Shown here one piece after another: positions 1 through 7,316 of a stretch of 64,000 nucleotides of DNA. The notes under the pieces are model-generated. The model was not told the DNA's origin. It saw only the letters and a list, made by a program, of their open reading frames with translations, and ran no database searches. The first letter of the stretch is position 1. Every line of letters starts with the position of its first letter. This stretch comes from Paenibacillus caui. GTDB lineage: Bacteria > Bacillota > Bacilli > Paenibacillales > Paenibacillaceae. The translations under genes and the position numbers were made by a program. The stretch spans positions 1 to 64,000 of the forward strand of contig NZ_JAIOGQ010000013.1 of assembly GCF_019904135.1 (NCBI RefSeq), in the 5' to 3' direction.

Positions 1-238
1 GAACGAACAGAAATTCTGCAGGTCTGCCCTTTTTTATGTCCGAAGTCACCTGAGACGAAAATACACCACCAACTACTCCTTAGATTCTGCTGTCTAATTC
101 TCAATCACGGAATTATGCAAAATGCTCGATTAGTAAATCGACATTGCGGAATAGAATTAGTAATTTATTTAAAAAATATAATTCAAAAAATCGAGTTGAA
201 CTTGTTCAAAAGTATCGCTCAACAGAGGGGGAATAACC

Positions 239-574
239 ATGAAAAAACTGAAGAAGCTGATCATTATATTGGGATGTATAGCAGTTGTGTATGGTGGTTA
301 TTACTTTTATAAGAATAGTCAATTCAATAGGTTTGAGGATAGAACAAGGGATTACCTAGTTAATGAGCAGAAAATTCCACTGAAGGAAATACAGTCAATA
401 GATGCTTTTCAAGCAAAAGGGGGGGATAGTGGCATAACAATCTCAGTAATTTTCGAAGATGAACCAAATATTAAATATAACTATAAAAGCTATGATGGTG
501 AAATCAAGCAAAGTGATACAATTTCTTTAAAAGATGGAAGGCAAACCAGAGGAAAACATAGTGTGACTAACTAG
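239..574 (+). CDS. DUF3139-like membrane-anchored small protein
   Basis: A 111-residue protein with a basic start (MKKLKK), one hydrophobic segment at about residues 8-24, then a soluble extracytoplasmic part of about 85 residues. The pattern (short anchor, then a region with DYL..QKIPLKEI) is typical of DUF3139 proteins of Bacillales, whose function is unknown. A GAGGGGG ribosome site lies 7 bases before the ATG. The gene is AT-richer than the genes after it. The 238 bases upstream hold no gene I can support. Family call is by recognition of the sequence pattern. Confidence 0.7.
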   Translation: MKKLKKLIIILGCIAVVYGGYYFYKNSQFNRFEDRTRDYLVNEQKIPLKEIQSIDAFQAKGGDSGITISVIFEDEPNIKYNYKSYDGEIKQSDTISLKDGRQTRGKHSVTN

Positions 575-586
575 TGGTAACCCCCA

Positions 587-644
587 TTTAACTTACCTCC
601 GAAAGAAGTCTCCAAGCTTGATGAAAATAGGAGATGAATTTCGG
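587..644 (+). mobile_element. Solitary left-end hairpin of a TnpB (IS605/IS1341-type) element
   Basis: A TTTAA site (587-591) is followed by 7 bases and a two-part hairpin: outer stem CCGAAA (599-604)/TTTCGG (639-644), an internal loop GAAG/TGAA, and inner stem TCTCC/GGAGA. The left end of the TnpB element at 4407-4461 has the same plan: TTTAT, 7 bases, CCGCA/TGCGG, loop GAAGA/ATGAA, inner stem. There is no transposase or TnpB gene here, so this is read as a remnant or a non-autonomous (PATE-like) copy. A second small hairpin, AGGC-GAA-GCCT, follows at 646-656. GGTGGCG at 729-735 recalls the right end of the full elements but is also the ribosome site of the next gene. Confidence 0.5.
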
Positions 645-739
645 TAGGCGAAGCCTAAAGTCTTTATGTTGCTACATTTTTCTATGCCATAATATAATCA
701 GTCTTAGATGGGCTCTAAACCAAGAAAGGTGGCGTATTG

Positions 740-1267
740 ATGTCAACAAGACCGCCCGCAGCAGAATATAACCCGTATTATGAAACCTATATTTCCAAGG
801 TTCCAGAAGGAGAGATTACAGATTTGCTGGCAGGGAAGCTGAACAGTGTCTCGGACTGGATCGGCACCATTCCGGAAGAGCGCGGCGATTACCGCTATGC
901 GCCCGGAAAGTGGACGCTGAAAGAAGTGTTCGGCCACATCATCGATACGGAGCGGGTGATGAGCTACCGCTTGCTCTGCATCGCGAGGGGCGATCAGACG
1001 CCGTTTCCCGGTTTTGATCAGGATGCATACGTGAGTCAGGCCGCTGTGATTGACCGTTCTTTTTCTGACATTATCAAAGAGTATGCCGCCGTGCGGACCG
1101 CTACATTAACTTTACTGAACGGGCTGTCCGAGGAAGCTTGGACAAGAAAAGGCAGTGTATCCGGCAACGATATAACAGTCAGAGCGCTGGCTTATATAAT
1201 CGCCGGACATGAACTTCACCATTTCGGCATCATCAAGGAACGATATCTGGATAATCCTAATCAGTAA
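740..1267 (+). CDS. DinB-family protein
   Basis: A 175-residue four-helix-bundle protein of the DinB/YfiT superfamily, whose members are putative metal-dependent thiol transferases or hydrolases of largely unknown substrate. The usual three-histidine metal site is visible: a His in KEVFGHIIDTE near residue 65 and the C-terminal HELHHFG near residues 158-162. PGKWTLKEVFGHI is the family signature. The ATG at 740 is preferred over the TTG three bases earlier because AAAGGTGG (725-732) is spaced 7 bases from it. The promoter may lie in the IS-like hairpin region upstream (a TAATAT box near 690). It is convergent with the arsR-type gene. Confidence 0.8.
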   Translation: MSTRPPAAEYNPYYETYISKVPEGEITDLLAGKLNSVSDWIGTIPEERGDYRYAPGKWTLKEVFGHIIDTERVMSYRLLCIARGDQTPFPGFDQDAYVSQAAVIDRSFSDIIKEYAAVRTATLTLLNGLSEEAWTRKGSVSGNDITVRALAYIIAGHELHHFGIIKERYLDNPNQ

Positions 1268-1300
1268 TACGCGCTTCGCGTTAAACAGGGATTGAAGCAA

Positions 1301-1330
1301 GGAGCAGAGGCGGCGAACCACCTCTGCTCC
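1301..1330. terminator. Bidirectional terminator
   Basis: Perfect 10-bp stem GGAGCAGAGG/CCTCTGCTCC with a 10-base loop, followed by TTTGTTTATT, between two convergent genes. Confidence 0.8.
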
Positions 1331-1335
1331 TTTGT

Positions 1336-1713
1336 TTATTCTTCGGAGTTTGGGTCCGCTTTGGACTCAACCAGCGTCAAAGTCCCCGGGCCGTCATTTT
1401 CGACCAAATGCTTGAGCATGGAGATTTTATTATCCCAGAACCGTTCGTAAAAAGAGACCCATTCCCTCACTTCAAGCAGTGCTTCCGGCTCAAGTCGGTA
1501 GCGCGTTTCCCGGCCGATTTTCCGGGCGCTGACAAGGCTGGAGTCCGAAAGAATCCGCAGGTGCTTGGATACGGCGGTACGGGTTATCGGGAAATGCTCG
1601 CAAATGGCGGTTACCGGCATTTCCTTGTCTGCCAGCAGTCTAAGAAGCTTGCGGCGGTTTGGGTCGGCGATGGCCTGGAATACATCGTGTTTTGGAGCTG
1701 AGGCACCTTCCAT
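1336..1713 (-). CDS. ArsR-family transcriptional regulator
   Basis: A 125-residue winged-helix repressor. The N-terminal half has the ArsR/SmtB pattern: VFQAIADPNRRKLLRLL, then the helix-turn-helix TAVSKHLRILSDSSLV, then a wing with RKIGRETRYRL. No metal-binding CxCxxC motif is present. It belongs to the ArsR subgroup found next to SRPBCC (AHSA1-like) genes. Its ATG overlaps the TGA of the upstream SRPBCC gene (TGATG), so the two are translationally coupled. Two identical-arm palindromes in the shared promoter (2169-2184 and 2200-2215) are likely its operators, so autorepression is inferred. The acidic tail after about residue 105 looks disordered. Confidence 0.85.
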   Translation of the reverse strand: MEGASAPKHDVFQAIADPNRRKLLRLLADKEMPVTAICEHFPITRTAVSKHLRILSDSSLVSARKIGRETRYRLEPEALLEVREWVSFYERFWDNKISMLKHLVENDGPGTLTLVESKADPNSEE

Positions 1714-2138
1714 CACTGCTCAACCAGCCCTTGCAATTTGGCGACAATGCCTTCCCACCCTTGATCCATTCTGCCATGAACAATCGTATGAGGCTGTCCG
1801 AACTCTGTAACCTTGTCTGCATCCCAGCCCTTATGGAAAAGATGAAATTCGGTTTTGCCGCCCAGATCCTTCAGCTCAAAGGTCACGCTCCAGTCTTTCG
1901 CCCAGTCAAAGCTGAGGCGATAGGGGGGATCGAGCTCAGTTACTTTACACGGGGAATCTCCGAACGGACCGGCATGCAAAATAAATTCATATCCCAGTTC
2001 AGGCTGGAAGGTGTTAGGCATGAACCAGGCGGCAATGCCTTCGGATGTTGAGACGGCCGCCCAAACTTTCTCGATGGGAGCGTTAAAAACGGCCGTTTTA
2101 TGAATTTCCGGCAATGATGGTTGTTGATTTTCCGGCAT
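1713..2138 (-). CDS. SRPBCC (AHSA1-like) domain protein
   Basis: A 141-residue START/Bet v1-like (SRPBCC) protein. The typical opening is seen: IHKTAVFNAPIEKVWAAVSTSEGIAAWFMP, then a beta sheet region with RLSFDW and a closing helix MDQGWEGIVAKLQGLVEQ. The family binds hydrophobic ligands; in ArsR/SRPBCC pairs the ligand is usually unknown. The ATG at 2138 follows GGAGGTTTGT. It is the first gene of a two-gene operon with the ArsR repressor. The operon promoter is TTGACA-18-TATAAT on the minus strand, with operators in the spacer and just downstream. Confidence 0.85.
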   Translation of the reverse strand: MPENQQPSLPEIHKTAVFNAPIEKVWAAVSTSEGIAAWFMPNTFQPELGYEFILHAGPFGDSPCKVTELDPPYRLSFDWAKDWSVTFELKDLGGKTEFHLFHKGWDADKVTEFGQPHTIVHGRMDQGWEGIVAKLQGLVEQ

Positions 2139-2168
2139 TGTACAAACCTCCGTATTTTCCTTTAAAGT

Positions 2169-2222
2169 GAAACCTAAAGGTTTCTTATCAGGATTATATG
2201 AAACCATTTGGTTTCGTGTCAA
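2169..2222 (-). promoter_or_regulatory. Promoter with two ArsR-type operators
   Basis: Reading the minus strand, TTGACA (2222-2217) and TATAAT (2198-2193) are 18 bases apart. The palindrome GAAACC-ATTT-GGTTTC (2200-2215) fills the spacer, and a second, GAAACC-TAAA-GGTTTC (2169-2184), covers the start-site region. The centres are 31 bp apart, about three helical turns, which suggests cooperative binding of the downstream ArsR protein. Confidence 0.8.
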
Positions 2223-2366
2223 GCGTAAAATGCGCCTGAGCAGGCAAAATCTCATGGCTGACAATCCGTACATCCTTGTGTTTGTAAAGGATTTTTTTAT
2301 GATTTAAGCTCATTTTAAGAAAAATGGCGTATACTACTCTTTTATATGAGATAGGAGAGGATAAAT

Positions 2367-4175
2367 GTGCGTCAATGGTTTTTACCTACCAAGCGGACCG
2401 GATATATGCTGCTCTTGCTGTTGATCGGCGGGTTTGCATTGAACTTCTTTATACAAGCAGGTTCGTTAAATATGAACGCATGGAGCGTTTTCGGATGGAT
2501 TTCGCAGTACGGAAGGCTCTATGTGTTCGGCAGTTTGCTCTTTTTCTTTATTTTGCTCTTTTTTACGGCAGTCACTCCAAATATATATACAGGAGCGTTT
2601 ATAGCTATTCTGATATGTGTTCTAATCGGAATTGCCGATTACAAGAAGCTGGCTACAACGGGAGAACCGCTTTTTCCCTGGGATCTGATGCAGCTGAAAA
2701 ACGCCAAGGATATGGGCAAAATCACGCACGGGATGGTCTCGCCTCTGGCTGTTGTTCTGGCGATTATAGTGATCGCCGGGCTCGTATACCTGTTTTTTAA
2801 GCTTCCCAAGGTCAAAATCCGACTGCCGCTGCGAATCATTTTTGCGGTGCTGTCGCTGGTTGTGTTTGCAGGCTTTATCCAAATGGTTAATGGACAGTCC
2901 AAGCTTGCCGCATTCATCCGTTACCAGAATTTGTATTGGAATCAGAAAGTAAACTATACCCAGAACGGATTTGTGTTTGCCTTTGCCGGAAACTTGAAGC
3001 AGAACCTGATGGAGAAGCCGGAGGGTTACAGCAAGGCGGCTATTGAGGAGATCGCCAAAAAATATGGTGCGCTGCCTGACAAGGCTGCGAGTGCTGCAGC
3101 GCCAGAGCAGCCGAATATCGTGTATATGATGGACGAAGCTTTCTTTGATCCGACGCGGATGACCGCTTTCAAATTCAGCGAAGATCCGCTGCAGTTTATC
3201 CATCAGGAGGAGCGTAAGACGCCGTCCGGCTTCCTGCTATCGCCTGAGTTTGGGGGAAATACGGCAAATGTTGAATTCGAGGCTTTGACCGGACTTTCCA
3301 TGTATTTTCTGAAGGACGGTTCGATTCCTTACCAGCAAAAAATCGTAAAAATGTCTTCGCTCCCGTCGATCGTCAGCATTTTGAAGGACCGCGGATACCG
3401 GGCCCTCGCGCTTCACCCTTTTGACAAGACGTTTTATAACCGGGACGGGGTGTACAAGGTCATGGGTTTTGACAAGTTCACGGGCGAGCAGGATATGGAG
3501 AACGCAGGCCGGATCACGAAGGACGGGTACATCTCGGACCAGTCGGCCGTTGAGGAAGCCGTTCGCGAGCTGAAGGCCTCCGATCAGCCGACGTTCCTTC
3601 ATCTGGTGACGATGCAGAACCATTTTCCGTTCACGAAAGGCGTGAATGGGCCGAATACGGTAACGGTTGAAGGTGTGCAGCCTGGAGAGAAAGATGAACT
3701 GGAAACCTACGTGCAGGATGCGAAGCTTACGGACCAGGCACTGGCCTATTTGAGCGAGCAGCTGAAGACCATCAAACGGCCGACGGTCGTCGTCTTTTGG
3801 GGCGATCATCTGCCTGCGTTGTCAGCCGGCATTTATACGCAGGCAGGCTGGGATGCCAATCCGAAACTGAAGCATGAGACAAAGCTGCTCTATATGGCTA
3901 ATTTTGATATCGGACAAGAGCCGGTCGGGACCCAAAGTCCGGCCTTTATCGGGCCTACCGTGTTCGGGCTGACTGGACAGAAGCTGCCCCCTTACTACAA
4001 GCTGCTGGAGAAAGTGAAATCGGAAATTCCGGGCTTAAGCAAAAATGTGCTTCTAGGCTCTTCCGGTACTCTTACGAAATTAACAGCCGAGCAGCAAGCA
4101 TTGCTTCACGATTACAAACTGGTTGAGTACGACATGCTGGCAGGAGAGCATTACTCGCAGAACCTGCTGTTTTAA
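2367..4175 (+). CDS. LtaS-like membrane sulfatase (phosphoglycerol transferase family)
   Basis: A 602-residue protein of the lipoteichoic acid synthase/phosphoglycerol transferase family. Five hydrophobic segments occupy roughly residues 12-30, 50-68, 74-92, 124-144 and 153-173, followed by an extracellular alkaline-phosphatase-fold domain. Metal and catalytic residues are visible: Glu257 in MMDEAF, the catalytic Thr299 in FGGNTAN, and Asp480-His481 in FWGDHLPAL. Known members move glycerol phosphate from phosphatidylglycerol onto teichoic acid or glycolipid; the exact acceptor cannot be read here. GTG at 2367 is used, with GGAGAGGA six bases upstream. The ATG two bases earlier is out of frame. 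It is monocistronic, closed by a strong terminator. Confidence 0.85.
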   Translation: MRQWFLPTKRTGYMLLLLLIGGFALNFFIQAGSLNMNAWSVFGWISQYGRLYVFGSLLFFFILLFFTAVTPNIYTGAFIAILICVLIGIADYKKLATTGEPLFPWDLMQLKNAKDMGKITHGMVSPLAVVLAIIVIAGLVYLFFKLPKVKIRLPLRIIFAVLSLVVFAGFIQMVNGQSKLAAFIRYQNLYWNQKVNYTQNGFVFAFAGNLKQNLMEKPEGYSKAAIEEIAKKYGALPDKAASAAAPEQPNIVYMMDEAFFDPTRMTAFKFSEDPLQFIHQEERKTPSGFLLSPEFGGNTANVEFEALTGLSMYFLKDGSIPYQQKIVKMSSLPSIVSILKDRGYRALALHPFDKTFYNRDGVYKVMGFDKFTGEQDMENAGRITKDGYISDQSAVEEAVRELKASDQPTFLHLVTMQNHFPFTKGVNGPNTVTVEGVQPGEKDELETYVQDAKLTDQALAYLSEQLKTIKRPTVVVFWGDHLPALSAGIYTQAGWDANPKLKHETKLLYMANFDIGQEPVGTQSPAFIGPTVFGLTGQKLPPYYKLLEKVKSEIPGLSKNVLLGSSGTLTKLTAEQQALLHDYKLVEYDMLAGEHYSQNLLF

Positions 4176-4189
4176 CCGGAAATCTCATG

Positions 4190-4219
4190 AATAACCCCCT
4201 TGTCAGGAAGGGGGTTATT
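4190..4219 (+). terminator. Rho-independent terminator
   Basis: Perfect 12-bp stem AATAACCCCCTT/AAGGGGGTTATT with a 6-base loop, then TTTCC. It ends the LtaS-like gene. Confidence 0.85.
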
Positions 4220-4301
4220 TTCCTTGTCTGTTATGAGCCTCCAGAAGTGCCAGTGACTCAGGTAAAACTTAGGGCACACAGAAAGGTCTGAACACAGCAG
4301 C

Positions 4302-4411
4302 ATGAACTCCATTCCCTTTTCCGAAGCCAACCCGGCACCGAAAGAACGCGCTTCGGTATCCATTCTCTCCCTCACCGTCGGCGCTTTTGCGATCGGCATG
4401 ACTGAATTTAT
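4302..4411 (+). pseudogene. 5' fragment of an MFS transporter gene
   Basis: ATG at 4302 opens a frame of about 37 codons ending in ILSLTVGAFAIGMTEF. This is the start of the first membrane segment of DHA1-type MFS exporters (the NepI/YdhP-like group has the same GAFAIGMTEF). The frame then runs into the TnpB element and stops at 4416-4418. The matching 3' part is at 5861-6121; about 270 codons between are missing. No good ribosome site is visible, so the gene is dead. Confidence 0.75.
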
Positions 4412-4418
4412 CAATTAA

Positions 4419-4461
4419 CCGCAGAAGACTCCCTCCTCTATAGGTGGTGAGATGAATGCGG
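4419..4461 (+). repeat. Left-end imperfect palindrome of TnpB element 1
   Basis: Outer stem CCGCA/TGCGG, internal loop GAAGA/ATGAA, inner arms CTCCCTCC and GGTGGTGAG. It is followed at once by eight T residues (4462-4469), so it could also act as an intrinsic terminator that shuts out read-through into the element. Confidence 0.7.
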
Positions 4462-4490
4462 TTTTTTTTGACTTTCTGTGTTTTTTATAA

Positions 4491-4502
4491 GAACATATGT
4501 TT
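4491..4502 (+). promoter_or_regulatory. LexA/DinR-like box ahead of tnpB copy 1
   Basis: GAACATATGTTT matches the core GAACRNRYGTTY of the Bacillus SOS box at every position; the outermost bases of the 14-mer do not match. A TAAAAT -10-like box follows at 4513-4518, which would place the motif over the -35 region. The second element has the same kind of motif. Confidence 0.5.
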
Positions 4503-4541
4503 TGTTTTGTGGTAAAATGTTGGATAAGGAGGTGAAATAAA

Positions 4542-5792
4542 TTGAAATTGGTCTACAAGTGGACGCCGAGGTTCACGACGAAGCAACTCTCTCTTTTGGA
4601 AGATTTGGCTTTTCATACAACCAAGCTTTACAATATCGCCAATCACCGGTGTAGGGAAGAGGGATTCCTTCCCTACGTAAAGCTCGAGAAAGAACTAAAG
4701 TCGAATTGGCACCGCGATTATCTCCACTCGCATACCTACCAGCAATGTCTGAAAATGGTGGAGCAGAACTGGAAGAGCTTCTTTGCTTCCAGCAAAGACT
4801 TCAAGAAGAACCCGCATAAATACAAAGGCACTCCCCAGCCTCCTAAGTACAAGCACGTCAACCATCTAAAAAATGAAATCATCTTCACCCAGTTTGCAAT
4901 CCGTGTACAGGAGAATGTGCTCAAGTTATCGTTATCGAAGAAGATGCAGGAACGTCATCAGGTTGACAGTTTTCATGTTGTCCTTAATCCGGACAACATG
5001 CCGTTTGACGTCACCACCCTTCAGCAGATTCGCTTCCAGTGGCGGCAAAGTCTCCGTACATGGGAGATGGTGATGATCTACCAACAGAAAGAGCGGGTAC
5101 TGCTGAAGACCTTTACCAACACCATGTCCATTGATTTGGGAGTCGACAATTTGGCTGCGCTCACGTTTCTAGAAGGCGAGGACAGTTACCTCATCAATGG
5201 AAAGCCCTTGAAGAGCAAAAACAGCTATTACAACAAAGAAATCGCGCGTCTTACCTCCATCGTTATGAAGCAAGCCGGAACGAGCGAGGACTTCGTCCGC
5301 ACCCGACGCATTCGTTCTCTGCAGGGGAAACGAAACCGGTATGTTCACAACTTTCTGCATCAAGCCAGCCGGCAGATCGTGGATCTGGCTGTGGAGCATC
5401 AATGCCGCACGATCGTCATCGGCAAGATGAAGGGAATCAAGCAAGAACATTCATGGAAAATGTTTGTCCAAATCCCTCATGCCCGCTTCGTTGATCTCAT
5501 CACCTATAAGGCAAAGCTCGCTGGGATTAAAGTAACGCGGCAGAATGAAGCCTTCACGAGCGGCTGTTCGGCTTTGGACGAAGAGAACATTTCGCAGAAA
5601 GCTTATGCACCGGGGCGCAGGATTCATCGCGGGCTATTCGTATCGAATATGGGACTTGCGATCAATGCGGATGTAAATGGAAGTCTGAATATATTGCGGA
5701 AATACCTGAACCAAAAAGGTAGTCCTGATCTGATTCGTTCAGCAAGGGATAATGGGTGTTTGAAGCATCCGAAGCGTATCCTAGTCGGCTAA
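4542..5792 (+). CDS. tnpB: TnpB-family RNA-guided nuclease, IS605/IS1341 type
   Basis: A 416-residue TnpB (OrfB), the omega-RNA-guided nuclease family ancestral to Cas12. The RuvC-I Asp is Asp198 in SIDLGVDNLAAL and the RuvC-III Asp is Asp377 in NADVNGSLNIL. Where most TnpB proteins have Glu in RuvC-II (I-E-D-L), this one has Gly294 (IVIGKMKG). Glu336, in NEAFTSGCSALD, sits where the canonical zinc ribbon would start, and no CxxC pairs are seen. This looks like the TnpB branch described with rearranged catalytic residues. Start TTG at 4542 is preceded by AAGGAGG. The 3' end of the gene should overlap the omega-RNA. It is intact in frame, so probably functional as a protein. Confidence 0.85.
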   Translation: MKLVYKWTPRFTTKQLSLLEDLAFHTTKLYNIANHRCREEGFLPYVKLEKELKSNWHRDYLHSHTYQQCLKMVEQNWKSFFASSKDFKKNPHKYKGTPQPPKYKHVNHLKNEIIFTQFAIRVQENVLKLSLSKKMQERHQVDSFHVVLNPDNMPFDVTTLQQIRFQWRQSLRTWEMVMIYQQKERVLLKTFTNTMSIDLGVDNLAALTFLEGEDSYLINGKPLKSKNSYYNKEIARLTSIVMKQAGTSEDFVRTRRIRSLQGKRNRYVHNFLHQASRQIVDLAVEHQCRTIVIGKMKGIKQEHSWKMFVQIPHARFVDLITYKAKLAGIKVTRQNEAFTSGCSALDEENISQKAYAPGRRIHRGLFVSNMGLAINADVNGSLNILRKYLNQKGSPDLIRSARDNGCLKHPKRILVG

Positions 5793-5810
5793 GACTTGGA
5801 ACGTTTGAAT

Positions 5811-5852
5811 CCCACACTTACCTCTAAGGGTACAACCCGTAGGTGGCGGGAG
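5811..5852 (+). ncRNA. Right end / omega-RNA 3' scaffold of TnpB element 1
   Basis: After the tnpB stop, CCCACACTTACCT pairs with AGGTGG around an inner GGGT-ACA-ACCC hairpin, ending in GTGGCGGGAG. The second element has the same arrangement (CCCCCACTT ... AAGTGGCGGGAG). In known TnpB systems this is the 3' end of the omega-RNA scaffold and the guide is the flanking DNA. The 5' end of the RNA is expected within the tnpB coding region but cannot be placed by eye. Confidence 0.55.
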
Positions 5853-5860
5853 ACTTCAAT

Positions 5861-6121
5861 TGGGGGATCGCAGCTTTCGCGGTTATGCCAGAGCTGCAGG
5901 TCCGAATTATGAACCTCGCCGGAGCCCCGCCCGCTCTCGCTTCAACCTCTAACCATTCGGTGGCTAATTTGGGCAATGCCGGAGGGGCTTACATTGGCGG
6001 TTTTGTGATCACGCATATGGGGTTGACTTCCCTGCCGTGGGCCGGTGCGATGCTGGTTGGCTTCGGCTTAATCCTTGTGCTAGCCAGCTACAGGCTGGAG
6101 AGGAAAGAGGAAACGGTCTAA
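5861..6121 (+). pseudogene. 3' fragment of the MFS transporter gene
   Basis: From WGIAAFAVMPELQ to RLERKEETV, about 86 codons encode the last part of a DHA1 MFS transporter, including SNHSVANLGNAGGAYIGG, a hallmark of the NepI/YdhP-like group, and the final membrane helix. Reading frame is intact from the element end to TAA at 6119. The GTG at 5843 that would give a longer frame lies inside the TnpB right end and is not a real start. Confidence 0.75.
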
Positions 6122-6194
6122 CCTGAAAAGCGGAACGGAAAACCGGAAACCGGAACGGGTTCATAAGCTTGTTCTTGCCTTTGGAAAATAAGCA

Positions 6195-6226
6195 AAGGGC
6201 TATCTCCTAAAGAGGTAGCCCTTTTT
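6195..6226 (+). terminator. Rho-independent terminator
   Basis: AAAGGGCTATCTC pairs with GAGGTAGCCCTTT (one G-T pair) and is followed by TTT. It belonged to the now broken MFS gene. Confidence 0.8.
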
Positions 6227-6259
6227 ATCTGGGAACACATGATTTTTCCAAATAAATGA

Positions 6260-6300
6260 TTGACATCGAGGAATTTATCGATTAATCTTTAATTAAAGAT
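6260..6300 (+). promoter_or_regulatory. mhq-type promoter with operator
   Basis: TTGACA (6260-6265) and TAATCT (6283-6288) are 17 bases apart. The perfect 16-bp palindrome ATCTTTAATTAAAGAT (6285-6300) overlaps the -10 box and start site. From memory, the Bacillus subtilis MhqR operator has the same ATCT...AGAT ends, so the MarR gene at 8704 is the likely repressor. Confidence 0.7.
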
Positions 6301-6364
6301 ATTTCAGTTAAAGATAAAATCTCTATAGGTCATAGATCCAATCGAAAAAAAGGAGTGGATAATC

Positions 6365-7312
6365 ATGAAATTGCAAACAGCGGGTATTCACCATATTACT
6401 GCTTTCGCGAGCGATCCGCAGGCGAATGTGGACTTTTACGCCGGTGTGCTCGGGCTTAGACTGGTTAAAAAAACGATCAATTTTGATGCGCCTGACATCT
6501 ATCATTTATACTTTGGTAATAAGGCAGGGGCACCGGGAACGATTATGACCTTCTTCCCGTCTCCAGGAGCTCGGAGAGGCCGTATTGGCGGCGGCCAGGT
6601 CGGAATGACGACGTTTGTCGTACCGCCCGGATCGCTTCCGTTCTGGGAGGAACGGCTGCGGAAATTCGATATTTCCACCATGAAGGCTTCACGTTTCGGG
6701 GAGCAGTATCTCCAGTTCACGGACAATGAAGGCATGAAGCTGGAACTGGTCGAACGGGCAGAGGGACCCGCAAGCGTGTGGTCGTTTGGAGGCGTTCCCG
6801 CCGGCAAGGCAATCAAAGGTTTCGGAGGCGCTGTCCTGTACAGCGCGCATTCCGCCGCCACGCGGCAAGTGCTGGAAGCTGTGCTTGGCATGAACAAGCT
6901 CGGGGAAGACGTAGGCTACATCCGATACAAAGCGGCCGGGGAGCTGGGGAATGTAATCGATATTCCCGTTTCCGATGTTCCTTGGGGAGCAGGAGGAGCG
7001 GGCACCGTTCACCATATCGCCTGGAGAGCCAAAGATTATGATGAGCATCTGGAATGGAAGCGCCATGTGGAGCAAAGCGGATTTGGTACAACGGGCGTTG
7101 TGGATCGTCAATATTTCAAAGCGCTGTATTTTCGGGAAGAGGGCGGCATTCTCTTTGAAATCGCCACAGATCCGCCGGGATTTGCGGTTAATGAACGAGA
7201 GGATGAGCTTGGACAAGAGCTGAAGCTGCCGTCCTGGTATGAGCCGCAGCGCAAAGCGATCGAAGCGGGTTTGCTGCCGATCGAGGTCAGAGTATTGGAG
7301 GAGGACGAGTAA
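6365..7312 (+). CDS. mhqO: Ring-cleaving dioxygenase, MhqO/MhqA-like
   Basis: A 315-residue protein with two glyoxalase-fold (VOC) halves. The first begins with GIHHITAFASDPQANVDFYAGVLGLRLVKKTINFD, the second with KGFGGAVLYSAHSAATRQVLEAVLGM. Metal ligands fit His9 (HHI), a His in TVHHIAWR and a Glu in GILFEIATDPPGF. These are features of the Bacillus MhqA/E/O family, thought to open quinone-like aromatic rings. A GGAGTGG ribosome site lies before the ATG. It is first in an operon with an MhqD-like hydrolase 4 bases downstream, a flavin reductase and a MarR regulator, a set that fits defence against quinones or electrophiles. Confidence 0.85.
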   Translation: MKLQTAGIHHITAFASDPQANVDFYAGVLGLRLVKKTINFDAPDIYHLYFGNKAGAPGTIMTFFPSPGARRGRIGGGQVGMTTFVVPPGSLPFWEERLRKFDISTMKASRFGEQYLQFTDNEGMKLELVERAEGPASVWSFGGVPAGKAIKGFGGAVLYSAHSAATRQVLEAVLGMNKLGEDVGYIRYKAAGELGNVIDIPVSDVPWGAGGAGTVHHIAWRAKDYDEHLEWKRHVEQSGFGTTGVVDRQYFKALYFREEGGILFEIATDPPGFAVNEREDELGQELKLPSWYEPQRKAIEAGLLPIEVRVLEEDE

Positions 7313-7316
7313 AGTC

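Larger units (their letters stand above)
4412..5857 (+). mobile_element. TnpB-only IS605/IS1341-type element, copy 1
   Basis: The element sits just after TTTAT (4407-4411) inside an MFS gene. It comprises a left-end hairpin (4419-4461), a LexA-like box and promoter region, tnpB (4542-5792) and a right-end structured segment ending in GTGGCGGGAG near 5852. There is no tnpA (Y1 transposase). Boundaries are inferred from alignment with the copy at 62079-63757 and from where the MFS coding similarity resumes; they may be off by a few bases. The DNA right after the right end would supply the omega-RNA guide. Confidence 0.75.

Noticed and set aside
115..312. 65-codon frame near the left edge
   Set aside because: It overlaps the DUF3139-like gene in another frame and has no ribosome site or recognisable protein.
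4172..4414. 80-codon minus-strand frame over the MFS 5' fragment
   Set aside because: It is antisense to the MFS fragment and the terminator, has no ribosome site and no family resemblance.
5843..5860. GTG at 5843 as start of the downstream MFS-like frame
   Set aside because: It lies in the conserved right end of the TnpB element; MFS similarity begins at about 5861.
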